14,337 nt of DNA from Planctomycetota bacterium. GTDB lineage: Bacteria; Planctomycetota; Planctomycetia; Pirellulales; Thermoguttaceae. Both the position numbers and the translations under genes were made by a program. The stretch lies in contig JAHIKV010000285.1 in assembly GCA_018897395.1 (NCBI GenBank), positions 1 to 14,337 on the forward strand. Direction: 5' to 3'. The notes below the pieces were generated by a model. It did not search any database, was not told where the DNA came from, and was given only the letters and a program-made list of their open reading frames with translations. Below, piece after piece: positions 5,056 through 12,629 of the stretch; the stretch's first letter is position 1, and every line of letters begins with the position of its first letter.

Positions 5056-8054
5056 GCGTCCGCTGTTGCCGTCGGCGGGTCGGGTGGAGGCGTTTCCGCT
5101 TTTTCCGCCGGCGGCATTTCTCGATCGACGGTCGGAGGCGTCGCCTCTTTCTCAATCGGCGGCGTTTCTTGCTCGACGGCCGGAGGAGATTTATCTTCCA
5201 CGGCTTTCACTGCCGGCGCGTCTTCCCTGGCCGGCGGAGAATCGTCGTTCTCCTTTGTGGCCGGTTTCTGCTGATAGAATTGCATCAGGTCGCCGAACGT
5301 GCGCATCGGCTCATTGCCCGATTTCATCTCTTCGGTGATGGGGTTCAGCGGCTTTGTCGCCGGCTGCGGGCGATACGGGGGACGACGCTGCCCGGGTCTA
5401 TGTTGGCCTCGACCATGCGGGGCGCGACCGCCGGTCGCGGCTTTATGCCGGGGGGGGCGGCCGCCGGTCGCGGTTCGCTGCGGCGGCCGACGCGGGCCGC
5501 GGTCCCTGTCGTGCGCGGGGGCCTCGTCGCCCGACGGCTTGCCGCCGCGGCGCGGGTGCTTGGGCCGCTCCGTGCCGGGCTGGACCATCGTCAGCGACAC
5601 CCGTTGCCGCTCCTTGTCGATCCCCAATACCCAGACCTTGACGATGTCGCCGACTGCCACCACGTCGTGCGGATCGCGGACGAACTTGTCGGCCAGCCGG
5701 CTGACGTGGACCAATCCGCTCTGGTGCATGCCGATGTCGACGAAGCAGCCGAAATCGACGACGTTCAGCACGGTGCCGGTCAGTTCCATGTCCGGCGCGA
5801 GGTCTTCGAGCTTGAGCACGCCGCGTTTGAAGATCGGGGCCGGCAGGTTCTCGCGCGGGTCGCGGCCGGGCCGGACCAGTTGCAACAAAATATCCTTCAG
5901 CGTCAATTCGCCGATCTCTAGCTCCTTGGCCAGCGATTCGAGGTCTACCTCGGCGATCGGCTCGGCCAGCGCGGCGATGGTTTCCTTGTTGCCCAGGTCG
6001 GCCTCCGCGCCGAACAGCCGCTGCAAGGCCCGATTGGCCCTCTCGTAGCTTTCCGGATGTATCCAAGTGGCGTCCAGGGGGTTTTCGCCGCGGGAAATTT
6101 TCAGGAAGCCGGCCGCCTGGACGAAAGTCGCCTCGCCGAATCCGGGCACTTCGCGCAACCGCTGCCGGGAGCGGAACGGTCCGTGTTCGCGGCGGAATTC
6201 GCAGAGCCGGCGGGCGGTAAGCTGGTTCAGGCCGGAGACGTATCGCAGCAGCGCCGGGCTGGCCGTGTTGGCGTCCACGCCCACGTAGTTCACGCACGAT
6301 TCGACCACCTCGTCCAGCGAAGCACGCAGATGTTTGGCCTTCACGTCGTGTTGATACAGCCCGACGCCGATGTTGGCCGGGTCGATCTTGACCAGTTCGC
6401 TCAACGGGTCCTGCAAGCGGCGGCCGATGGAGATGGCGCCGCGCAGCACGGCGTCGCAGTCGGGGAACTCCTCGCGGCCGACGCGGCTGGTCGAATAGAC
6501 GCTGGCGCCCGCCTCGTTGACGATGACGTAGGCCACGCCCTTGTCCTTCGGCTCGCTCTCGATCAACTCGGCGAAGAAATCCTCGGTCTGGCGGCAGGCC
6601 GTTCCGTTGCCGATGACCACCACGGTGAGCTGATGCCGTTCGATCAGATCGAGCACCATTTTCTTGGCTTCGTCGCGGCGGTCGGGCTTGCCCACCAGGT
6701 GGATCACGCCGTGGTCCAGCAGATTGCCGAATTGGTCGAGCGCGGCCAGCTTGCAGCCGCTGCGGAACCCGGGATCGACGGCCAGCACGCGGTGGTCGTG
6801 GATCGGCGGCTGCAAGAGGAGGTTGCGGAGATTCTTGGCGAACACGCTGACGGCATGGGTCTCGGCGCGGTCGGTCAGTTCGCGGCGGACCTCCCGTTCG
6901 AGGCTGGGCAGGATCAGGCGGCTAAGCGCGTCGCGGGCGCAACCGCGGAGATATTCGGCGTGCGGATGACCGGGCGGCACGACCGACTCGTCCAAGATGT
7001 TTACCATGGTTTGCAGGTCGGACTCGATCCGCACTCGCAACACCTTCGCCCGTTCGCCGCGGTTGATGGCCAGCACACGGTGCGGCGGCATTCTGCGGAT
7101 GCTCTCGCGGTAGTCGAAGTAATCGCTGAAGGCCTTGATCCGTTTTTCTTCCTGCTTCTTCTTGAACTGCTCCCGCTTCTTCTTAGCCGCTTCCTTGGCC
7201 TGTTTCCTGGCGAGATTGCGTTGTGCGGCCGTGGGGGGCCGTGGGACATCGCCTTCCACGCCCGCGGGTTGAGGGGTATCGCCTTCCAAGCCCACGGGTT
7301 GCGATCCGTGGGCTTGCGGCGCGTCGGCCGCTTCGACCGGCGTCAATGTTGGGGTGGCAGTTGTACTGCCATCCCGAACTCGCTGGTGCGGCAGTTCAAC
7401 TGCCGCACCAGCGGGAGGCGCTTCGGCGGCCGGTTTTCCCTCGACCGGGATTCCGCTGCTCACGAGCACGCCGGATCGCTGCAAAACTTCGCGGAGTTTT
7501 TGCCGCAACTCGGCCCGTTCGCTGATCTGTTCGGCGAGGACGTGTCCGGCTCCCAACAGCGCGTCGGCGGCGGTGGGCACCTGGCGGTCGGTGCTGACGA
7601 AGTCGGCGGCCCGTGCATCCAAATCGGCGCAGGTCGGGGCGGCCTCGAAGATTTCACCGGCCAACTCTTCCAGGCCGCGGGAACGAGCCAACGTGGCCAG
7701 CGACATCTTCTTCGGCTTGTAGGGCAGATACAGGTCTTCGAGCCGCTTGGGAGTGGTGGCCGCCAGAATTCGCTTGGTCAGCTCTTCGGTCAGTTTGCCT
7801 TGCGACTCGATCGAACGGAGGATGGTCTGCTTGCGGTCGGCCAGCAGGCGCATCCTGGTCAGCCGCCCTTGAATTTCCCGGATTTGCTCCTCGTCGAGGC
7901 CGCCGGTTTGGTCCTTGCGGTATCGCGTGATGAAGGGGACGGTGTTCCCCTCATCGAGTAGTTCGACGGTGGCCTGGATTTGGCGCAGGGGGGTGTCCAA
8001 GCCGCGCCCGACTTGCCGCAGGTCGATCGTTACAGCAGTGTCCGAAATATCCAT
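5019..8054 (-). CDS. tex: Tex-family RNA-binding transcription accessory protein
   Basis: Encodes 1011 aa against about 720-780 for a usual Tex. The N-terminal helical region (residues 1-200) contains VPFITRYRKDQTGGLDE and KRLEDLYLPYKPKK. A repeat-derived linker fills ~205-275 and a Lys/Glu-rich coiled coil ~275-310. The core resumes at FSDYFDYRE. The YqgF/RNase H-like domain is at ~415-530 (HRVLAVDPGFRSGCKL). Helix-hairpin-helix segments follow (VSGLNQLTARRL, LREVPGFGEATF). An S1 domain lies at ~745-820 (GTVLNVVDFGCFVDIGMHQ). A 190-residue tail has an Arg/Gly/Pro-rich part (TGGRPPRHKAATGGRAP), then four 8-residue units (PPAVEQET, PPIEKEAT, PPTVDREM, PPAEKAET; ~957-988). Tex proteins bind nucleic acid and affect transcription and RNA turnover. 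The extra linker and tail are unusual for the family. It is followed at 4 nt by the MNT gene. Confidence 0.95.
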   Translation of the reverse strand: MDISDTAVTIDLRQVGRGLDTPLRQIQATVELLDEGNTVPFITRYRKDQTGGLDEEQIREIQGRLTRMRLLADRKQTILRSIESQGKLTEELTKRILAATTPKRLEDLYLPYKPKKMSLATLARSRGLEELAGEIFEAAPTCADLDARAADFVSTDRQVPTAADALLGAGHVLAEQISERAELRQKLREVLQRSGVLVSSGIPVEGKPAAEAPPAGAAVELPHQRVRDGSTTATPTLTPVEAADAPQAHGSQPVGLEGDTPQPAGVEGDVPRPPTAAQRNLARKQAKEAAKKKREQFKKKQEEKRIKAFSDYFDYRESIRRMPPHRVLAINRGERAKVLRVRIESDLQTMVNILDESVVPPGHPHAEYLRGCARDALSRLILPSLEREVRRELTDRAETHAVSVFAKNLRNLLLQPPIHDHRVLAVDPGFRSGCKLAALDQFGNLLDHGVIHLVGKPDRRDEAKKMVLDLIERHQLTVVVIGNGTACRQTEDFFAELIESEPKDKGVAYVIVNEAGASVYSTSRVGREEFPDCDAVLRGAISIGRRLQDPLSELVKIDPANIGVGLYQHDVKAKHLRASLDEVVESCVNYVGVDANTASPALLRYVSGLNQLTARRLCEFRREHGPFRSRQRLREVPGFGEATFVQAAGFLKISRGENPLDATWIHPESYERANRALQRLFGAEADLGNKETIAALAEPIAEVDLESLAKELEIGELTLKDILLQLVRPGRDPRENLPAPIFKRGVLKLEDLAPDMELTGTVLNVVDFGCFVDIGMHQSGLVHVSRLADKFVRDPHDVVAVGDIVKVWVLGIDKERQRVSLTMVQPGTERPKHPRRGGKPSGDEAPAHDRDRGPRRPPQRTATGGRPPRHKAATGGRAPHGRGQHRPGQRRPPYRPQPATKPLNPITEEMKSGNEPMRTFGDLMQFYQQKPATKENDDSPPAREDAPAVKAVEDKSPPAVEQETPPIEKEATPPTVDREMPPAEKAETPPPDPPTATADAAEESDEQPRQE
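7248..7413. repeat. Cluster of short palindromes and a 30-nt direct repeat inside tex
   Basis: ATCGCCTTCCA recurs at 7248-7258 and 7278-7288, an in-frame 10-codon duplication (VGLEGDTPQP/AGVEGDVPRP). A hairpin with 11-bp perfect arms is at 7287-7297/7306-7316. An imperfect hairpin around TGGCAGT/ACTGCCA is at 7351-7375. A 33-nt palindrome with 16-bp perfect arms is at 7381-7413. All are translated in frame within the linker at ~205-275 of Tex. Confidence 0.85.
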
Positions 8055-8180
8055 GAATGACCCATATTATCCGAAGAAGCCACATTTTCCTCGAAAAACA
8101 TCAAACCCGCAAGTCACCCGCGGCCGATACAAGCCGATACAAAAGGAGACCGGGCGGGCACATCAAGGAAGGAAGCCCCC

Positions 8181-8423
8181 ATGCAGGCCAACCATCTGCG
8201 AGTATATTACGGCCCTCAAGACGAATCCGTCGGTGTTAGCGTCGTCGAAAACCAGCGCGAGACGGTAACCGTTCCGCTGATGGAGATTATGCCCTTGCTG
8301 GCCGACGCGGTCCAATCTCAACGGACGTGGCTGCGTGACTTTGCCGACGACGAAATTACCATCTCGATGGACCTTTACGAAGTCATCCTGGCTTACCAAC
8401 ATTACCGCCGCCCCTCGGCTTGA
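8181..8423 (+). CDS. Conserved hypothetical protein, 80 aa
   Basis: A good Shine-Dalgarno (GGAAGGAAG, about 5 nt before the ATG) and a compact, balanced composition support a real gene. The protein starts MQANHLRVYYGPQDES and has no signal peptide or membrane helix. It looks like a small acidic alpha/beta protein (VENQRETVTVPLMEIMPLL, then a helix with AVQSQRTWLRDFADD, then a final helix VILAYQHYRR). I do not recognise a functional family, though the sequence has the look of a small protein conserved among planctomycetes. It is divergent from tex, with about 126 bp between starts that must hold promoters for both. Confidence 0.75.
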   Translation: MQANHLRVYYGPQDESVGVSVVENQRETVTVPLMEIMPLLADAVQSQRTWLRDFADDEITISMDLYEVILAYQHYRRPSA

Positions 8424-8461
8424 ACCGGGCAACCGGTGGCGGTAATCTCCGGCCAATTTCG

Positions 8462-8489
8462 CCAGCCCGGCTCCCAGCGCCCGGGCTGG
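8462..8489 (+). terminator. Possible hairpin terminator after the 80-aa gene
   Basis: A 9-bp perfect GC-rich stem, CCAGCCCGG/CCGGGCTGG, with a 10-nt loop lies 39 nt after the stop codon. It is followed by only a weak T-rich stretch (TGTCGTTTCTT), so intrinsic termination is plausible but not certain. Confidence 0.45.
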
Positions 8490-8505
8490 TGTCGTTTCTT
8501 GGGCC

Positions 8506-8675
8506 GGGGACTGGTCCATTTTTCGGCCGAAAAACGCATTTTGCGGGCAAACGGTTGGCCGAAAACATGGACCTGTCCCCTTCCCGCGGCGCAAGGGGGA
8601 CAGTCCCATTTTCGCGGCGGTTAAGCGATTTTCCAAGGCAACGTCCCTCACGCCGCGAAAATTGGGACAGTCCCC
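8506..8675. repeat. Two tandem inverted-repeat elements (GGGGAC-A/T-GTCCC type)
   Basis: Element 1 has arms at 8506-8530 and 8555-8580 beginning and ending with GGGGACTGGTCCAT and its near-complement. Element 2 has arms at 8596-8619 and 8651-8675 containing GGGGACAGTCCCA and TTTTCGCGGCG. The two are related in architecture (outer GGGGAC/GTCCCC, T-run, GC core) but differ in sequence. They fill the gap between the convergent 80-aa gene and the P-II gene. Confidence 0.8.
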
Positions 8676-8691
8676 TGTGAACTGTTAATGT

Positions 8692-9006
8692 TCAACTAAC
8701 GGAATCCCCGCTCGCGGCCGGGAGGACGAAAATCTTGCCGTCTCCCATCCGTCCGGAGCGGGCAATTTCGACAATCGTCCGCACCACTTCTTCCTCCACG
8801 CTCGGCTCATCGACCCAGAGGGTGATTTCCACCTTGGGTAGATAGGCCATCGAGTACTCGCTCTCCCGATACTGGTCGAGATAGCTTTTCTGCCGGCCGT
8901 AGCCCTTCACTTCGCAAACGCCGCAGCCCTCGACCGGCACGCGCTTCAAGGCGTCCAGCACTTTATCGGCCAGGTACGGCTTAACGACGGCGATGATCTG
9001 CTTCAA
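8692..9006 (-). CDS. Divergent P-II family regulatory protein
   Basis: Encodes 104 aa. It aligns along its length with GlnB/GlnK-type proteins: MKQIIAVVKPYLADKVLDAL at the start, GYGRQK at 35-40, a T-loop with Tyr51 at the uridylylation position (ESEYSMAYLPKVEI), and the B-loop ARSGRMGDGKIFV at 82-94. P-II trimers bind ATP/ADP and 2-oxoglutarate and signal nitrogen or carbon status to enzymes or transporters. The C-terminal RxRTGE part of the ATP-binding C-loop is absent and replaced by PAASGDSVS. No amtB, glnA or glnD is nearby, so the target is unknown. The only start that preserves the conserved first strand is a TTG at 9006, with no clear Shine-Dalgarno and heptamer repeats directly upstream. 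Confidence 0.85.
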   Translation of the reverse strand: MKQIIAVVKPYLADKVLDALKRVPVEGCGVCEVKGYGRQKSYLDQYRESEYSMAYLPKVEITLWVDEPSVEEEVVRTIVEIARSGRMGDGKIFVLPAASGDSVS

Positions 9007-9021
9007 GGCACACCAAGGAAA

Positions 9022-9119
9022 AATGAGGAATTATGAATGTAGAATGATGAATGAGCGGCAGTAATCGTTGCCCGTGACATTCATAATTCATCATTCATAA
9101 TTCATCATTCTTCATTTTC
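9022..9119. repeat. Two heptanucleotide arrays in inverted orientation between murJ and the P-II gene
   Basis: At 9022-9056 are five 7-nt units (AATGAGG, AATTATG, AATGTAG, AATGATG, AATGAGC). At 9078-9119 are six units (CATTCAT, AATTCAT, CATTCAT, AATTCAT, CATTCTT, CATTTTC). The second set is roughly the complement of the first, so the transcript could fold into a long AT-rich hairpin. The right array covers the murJ stop codon. Confidence 0.85.
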
Positions 9120-10734
9120 CTTTGAGCAACATACCCAATTCTCGGCCGCCGAGCAACCGGTAGGTCAGGCAATACACGGTTCCACCCAGTGCGATGGGTA
9201 CGAATACCCGAATCAACTGGCTGGTTAGCTCGATGTCGGTCGGCGTCCATTGGAGAGAAATGAGAACGACGCCGGTCATCACGGCGCTGGCGGCGATGGT
9301 TCGCGCGGCCATCACGGCCAGGGAACGCCATCCCAGGCTTGCCCGACGGCGCGAGAAGATCGCCGTCAGAACTAACACCTGCACGGTGGCGGCTATCGAG
9401 GTCGATGTCGCCAATCCGCCTTCGGCCATCGGCCAGATGAGCGTGAAGTTAAGCAGCAGATTCAGTCCGACCATCCAGGCGGCCACGCGGACCGGCGTGG
9501 CGGCGTCGTTCATTGCATAGAATCCGCGGACCACCACCTGCGTCGCACAATACGCCCAAATTCCAGTGGCGTAGCAGGTGATCGTCCCTGCCGCCCGAAG
9601 CGTATCCTCCGGCATAAACTGACCGCGTTCGAACAACAGCCTGGCCACCGGCTGGGCCATCAGGATCAGCCCGACGCCGGCCGGTACGCTCAAACAGAGC
9701 GCTAATCGCAGGCCGAGCGTCATGTCTTCGCCCAGGCGACGGTGGTCGCCGCGGGCGGCGTGCCGGCTCAGTAGCGGAAAGATAACCACCGCCAAGGTAG
9801 TGCCTAAGATGCCAACGGGGAACTCGGCGAGCCGTTCGCCGTAGTAGAGGGCCGCCACGGCCCCTTGCTCCAACGGATAGCGGATTGCGTTGCCCAGCCA
9901 AGGAATCATCCCCGACCCGCCGGACGGCGCCGCCAATCCCCAGGCAATCAGGCTGTCGTTAAAGGTATTGATCTGCGTGACGGCCAATCCGACGATCATG
10001 GGGGTCAGGTTGCGGCCGATTCGCCTCAAACCTGCTCGGGCGGCCGACCAGTTGTAGTCGAAATGGAATCCCAATCTGCGCAACATCGGCAGTTGCACGG
10101 CGACTTGCAGGATTCCGGCCACGACCACGCCGACCGCCAACACGTACGCCTGGGCGACTTGATTCGGCGCGTACCGGGGGGCCACTCCCCAAGCCGCCGC
10201 CAGCCACACGATGTTCAACACCATGGGAGTCAGCGCGGGGATGGTGAAGTGCAGCGACGCGTGATACATGGTGGTCAACTGGGCGGCGACGCAGATAAAC
10301 AGCAGATAGGGGAGCATCACGGCCGAAAGCCCCATCAGCAACCCCACGCCCGGCACGTCGCCCCAAAAGAGCCAGATCAGGCCGATGATCAATTCCCCCA
10401 GCGCCACCAGTCCGGTCAGCAAGACTATCAGCAGGGTGACCACCACGCTGGCGAGCTGTCGGGCCGCTTGCCGGTCGGTTTCCAGATGCGAGGACAACAC
10501 GGGCAGATAGCTGGCCGTCAGCGCCCCTTCGCCAAAGAGCCGGCGGAAGAGGTTGGGGATGCGAAAGGCGATTACGAAGGCGTCCATCACGCCCCTGCCT
10601 GCCCCTACGCCGGCCAGCCCGAGCAACGAGGCAGTGGCGCTTTCGCGGAGCAATCCCAGCACCCGGGAGGCCAAGGTTCCCAGGCTGGTAATCCTCGCCC
10701 CCAAAATTAGTGGGTGTCGCGCAGCGCGTTTCAT
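9112..10734 (-). CDS. murJ: Lipid II flippase MurJ (MviN family)
   Basis: Encodes 540 aa. The ATG at 10732-10734 (MKRAARHPL) is preferred because the family homology starts there; 44 further in-frame codons lie upstream but run through repeat-derived sequence. The protein is highly hydrophobic, with about 14 membrane segments. Family motifs seen are TLASRVLGLLRESATASLLG near the N-terminus, AFRIPNLFRRLFGEGALTAS (residues ~50-70), and EQGAVAALYYGERLAEFPVG with ILGTTLAVVIFPLLSRHAARGD in the middle. MurJ moves lipid-linked peptidoglycan precursor across the inner membrane. Peptidoglycan is known in planctomycetes, so a normal housekeeping role is likely. No other cell-wall gene is in the window. 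Confidence 0.93.
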   Translation of the reverse strand: MKRAARHPLILGARITSLGTLASRVLGLLRESATASLLGLAGVGAGRGVMDAFVIAFRIPNLFRRLFGEGALTASYLPVLSSHLETDRQAARQLASVVVTLLIVLLTGLVALGELIIGLIWLFWGDVPGVGLLMGLSAVMLPYLLFICVAAQLTTMYHASLHFTIPALTPMVLNIVWLAAAWGVAPRYAPNQVAQAYVLAVGVVVAGILQVAVQLPMLRRLGFHFDYNWSAARAGLRRIGRNLTPMIVGLAVTQINTFNDSLIAWGLAAPSGGSGMIPWLGNAIRYPLEQGAVAALYYGERLAEFPVGILGTTLAVVIFPLLSRHAARGDHRRLGEDMTLGLRLALCLSVPAGVGLILMAQPVARLLFERGQFMPEDTLRAAGTITCYATGIWAYCATQVVVRGFYAMNDAATPVRVAAWMVGLNLLLNFTLIWPMAEGGLATSTSIAATVQVLVLTAIFSRRRASLGWRSLAVMAARTIAASAVMTGVVLISLQWTPTDIELTSQLIRVFVPIALGGTVYCLTYRLLGGRELGMLLKGK

Positions 10735-10776
10735 GGGGGCAATGGTAAAGGGGAATAGGAAAAGATGGAAGAGGAC

Positions 10777-10897
10777 GTTTAGCCCCGGCACTTGTGCCGG
10801 GCGCGACAATCCATGCAATACGCCCCCCTGGCACGCAACGTCAGGAACACCAATAATGCCATACATTCATCTCCCGGCGTGGACGCCGGGGCTAAAC
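10777..10897. repeat. Palindromic repeat (GTTTAGCCCCGGC type)
   Basis: Outer inverted arms GTTTAGCCCCGGC (10777-10789) and GCCGGGGCTAAAC (10885-10897) are perfect. Each side also forms its own small hairpin (CCCGGCACTTGTGCCGGG and CCCGGCGTGGACGCCGGG). The sequence between the arms is non-repetitive. It fills the gap between the divergent murJ and small-protein genes, so their promoters must lie inside or next to it. Confidence 0.82.
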
Positions 10898-10922
10898 TAT
10901 GCCATCTGCGACACACTCCAAA

Positions 10923-11186
10923 ATGCCCAAACGATCCTCATACCAAGACCGCATGATTCGCAACTACTACCAAAACCGCGACGAGATCATGCTCCAGCGG
11001 CTAGGCGAACTGGTGACCGACCTGTACCTGGCCGAAGGCAAAGCCAAGTCGCGGCTCTGGAAGCGGGTGGCCGAAACGCTGGAGAAGCTGAAAGTCCCCG
11101 AAAGCCGAATTCAGCATCTCGTCGCCAGCGACAACCCCGCGCTGGTGGCGAACACGCTGAAGAAACTATTGGAGGAGTCGAAGTAA
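10923..11186 (+). CDS. Conserved hypothetical protein, 87 aa, upstream of parA
   Basis: The start at the ATG of MPKRSSYQDR (10923) is preferred. An earlier in-frame ATG (10899) touches the palindromic repeat and would add eight unconvincing residues. Neither has a clear Shine-Dalgarno. The protein is small, charged and helical: MIRNYYQNRDEIMLQRLGEL, then VTDLYLAEGKAKSRLWKRV, then EKLKVPESRIQHLV with a final NPALVANTLKKLLEE helix. No membrane segment or catalytic motif is visible. It precedes parA on the same strand with a palindrome between them. The function is unknown. A DNA-binding or ParA-regulating role is conceivable but unsupported. Confidence 0.75.
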   Translation: MPKRSSYQDRMIRNYYQNRDEIMLQRLGELVTDLYLAEGKAKSRLWKRVAETLEKLKVPESRIQHLVASDNPALVANTLKKLLEESK

Positions 11187-11191
11187 CCTGT

Positions 11192-11273
11192 GTAGGGTGG
11201 GTCAAGCGAAGCGTAGCCCCACCACGGATTCCCCTGTTGTTGGTGGGGCTGCGCTTCGCTTGACCCACCCTAC
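11192..11273. repeat. 33-bp inverted repeat (GTAGGGTGGGTCAAGC type)
   Basis: Arms at 11192-11224 and 11241-11273 are 33 bp each with a single mismatch and a 16-bp spacer. The element starts 6 bp after the stop of the small protein and ends 18 bp before the parA ATG, so it occupies almost the whole gap and may fold in the transcript ahead of parA. Confidence 0.92.
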
Positions 11274-11291
11274 TTATCTGAAGAAGCTATT

Positions 11292-12155
11292 ATGCGATCC
11301 ATCGCCATAATGAACCAGAAGGGTGGCGTGGGAAAGACCACCACGGCGGTCAATCTCAGCGCCGCACTGGCCGACATGGGGCACCGCGTTTGCCTGATGG
11401 ACCTCGACCCGCAGGCACACGCCACCCTGCACCTGGGCGTCGAACCGCGCGACGACGAACCGTCGATCTACCACCTGCTCACCCAGGACACCCGCGCCAG
11501 CGAAACGTGCCGTCAGGTGGCCGAAAACCTCTGGCTCATCCCGTCGAGCCTCGACCTGGCGGCGGCCGAGGTGGAATTGATCGAAGGGCGGAATCAAGAT
11601 GCGGACCCGGTGTGCGCGAGGCCGGGCACATTGGATCCGTCCTCGTTCTTCATTCTCCGGAACAAACTGCTCGCCGACCCGCCCCCAACCGATTATCTGG
11701 TCGTTGATTGTCCTCCGTCGCTGGGCATCCTCACGCTCGGTGCGCTGGGCGCGGTCGGCGAGGTGCTGATCCCCTTGCAGCCGCACTTCTTCGCCCTGCA
11801 TGGCCTAAGCAAGTTGCTGGAGACCATCCGGCTGGCGGCCTCACGGCTGAACGTCAACCTGAAGCTCGGCGGAGTGGTCCTCTGCATGTACGACGGCGGC
11901 ACGCGGCTGGCCGCCGAGGTGGGCCGCGACGTGGAAGAGTTCTTCCAAAACGCCCGTGGACAATCGACACCCTGGGCCGACGCTGAAATCTTCCGAACGC
12001 GGATTCGCCGCAACATCCGCCTGGCCGAGGCCCCCAGTTTCGGCCAGTCGATCCTGCAGTACGCCCCCGATTCGAACGGCGCGAAGGACTACAAAAGCCT
12101 GGCGGCGGAGGTCGCGCGGCAGGATCGAGCAACGGCAAGGGTGGCACGTCCCTGA
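11292..12155 (+). CDS. parA: ParA/Soj-family partitioning ATPase
   Basis: Encodes 287 aa. The deviant Walker A box KGGVGKTT (residues 10-17) has the signature lysine. Walker A' is LMDLDPQAHATLHLG at ~35-50, and Walker B is DYLVVDCPPSLGIL at ~134-147. The C-terminal RIRRNIRLAEAPSFGQSI and YAPDSNGAKDYKSLAAEV are typical of chromosomal ParA/Soj proteins. These ATPases form DNA-bound gradients that move ParB-parS complexes or other cargo. No parB follows, so it is an orphan here. An extra segment at ~99-115 (RNQDADPVCARPGTLDP) is not usual for the family. The last residues (RVARP) and the TGA are encoded by the left arm of a repeat that begins at 12139, so the native C-terminus may have been replaced. 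A purine-rich AAGAAG about 6 nt before the ATG is a weak ribosome site. Confidence 0.9.
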   Translation: MRSIAIMNQKGGVGKTTTAVNLSAALADMGHRVCLMDLDPQAHATLHLGVEPRDDEPSIYHLLTQDTRASETCRQVAENLWLIPSSLDLAAAEVELIEGRNQDADPVCARPGTLDPSSFFILRNKLLADPPPTDYLVVDCPPSLGILTLGALGAVGEVLIPLQPHFFALHGLSKLLETIRLAASRLNVNLKLGGVVLCMYDGGTRLAAEVGRDVEEFFQNARGQSTPWADAEIFRTRIRRNIRLAEAPSFGQSILQYAPDSNGAKDYKSLAAEVARQDRATARVARP

Positions 12156-12629
12156 GCGAAGCGAAGGGCGTGTTCGGGAATAGTTCCATTTAGCCCGCCG
12201 TGAATACACGGCGGGCAGCGGTGGTTGGACGCACCAAGTCGTGCCCCGGGTGTATTCACCCTGTTGTTACACATAAACTAATGGATAGAAATGGCGGACT
12301 ATATTTCTCCATCATGCCCCTTTTCCCTAGCCCAGGCGTTTACGCCTGGGGAGGCGGGCGATTTCCATTTTCATGTCACGCCCGTTTACGGGCGTCCTGC
12401 TTGGCGGTGATACAGGAGGCCCGTAAAACGGGCCTGACAATTCAATGATTCCATCATCGTTTCCCCAGGCGTAAACGCCTGGGCTAGAGAAAATCGTGAA
12501 TGCAAGATCAACAAGACAAGATCAACAAGATGTGTGTAACAGCAAGGTGTATTCACCCGGGGCTAAACAGCGGTTTTTGCGGGCCAATTCCTGGCCACGC
12601 CCTTCGCTTCGCTCAGGGGCGTCCCACCC
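12139..12629. repeat. Repeat nest: at least three palindromic elements inside one another
   Basis: The outermost arms are 12139-12172 and 12596-12629 (34 bp, two mismatches). A 10-bp hairpin, GCCCGCCGTG-AATA-CACGGCGGGC, lies at 12193-12216. Arms at 12321-12352 and 12462-12493 (32 bp, one mismatch) each hold a CCCAGGCGTTTACGCCTGGG-type hairpin. Inside these, 12375-12399 and 12413-12438 form another inverted pair. No gene is visible between 12156 and 12629, only repeats. The left outer arm encodes the parA stop. Confidence 0.88.

Noticed and set aside
6057..7961. 634-codon open frame on the plus strand
   Set aside because: It is the antisense of tex. The Tex frame has clear domains, and the opposite frame has low-complexity GC-driven composition with no recognisable domain.
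9022..9119. CRISPR-like array
   Set aside because: The units are 7 nt with no spacers, there is no cas gene, and the arrays are degenerate tandem repeats.
9865..10710. 281-codon open frame on the plus strand
   Set aside because: It is antisense to murJ and rich in Gln/His/Gly, a typical shadow of hydrophobic codons.
11292..12155. Plasmid or phage partition locus
   Set aside because: No parB, replication or phage gene is present, and neighbours (murJ, tex) are chromosomal housekeeping genes.
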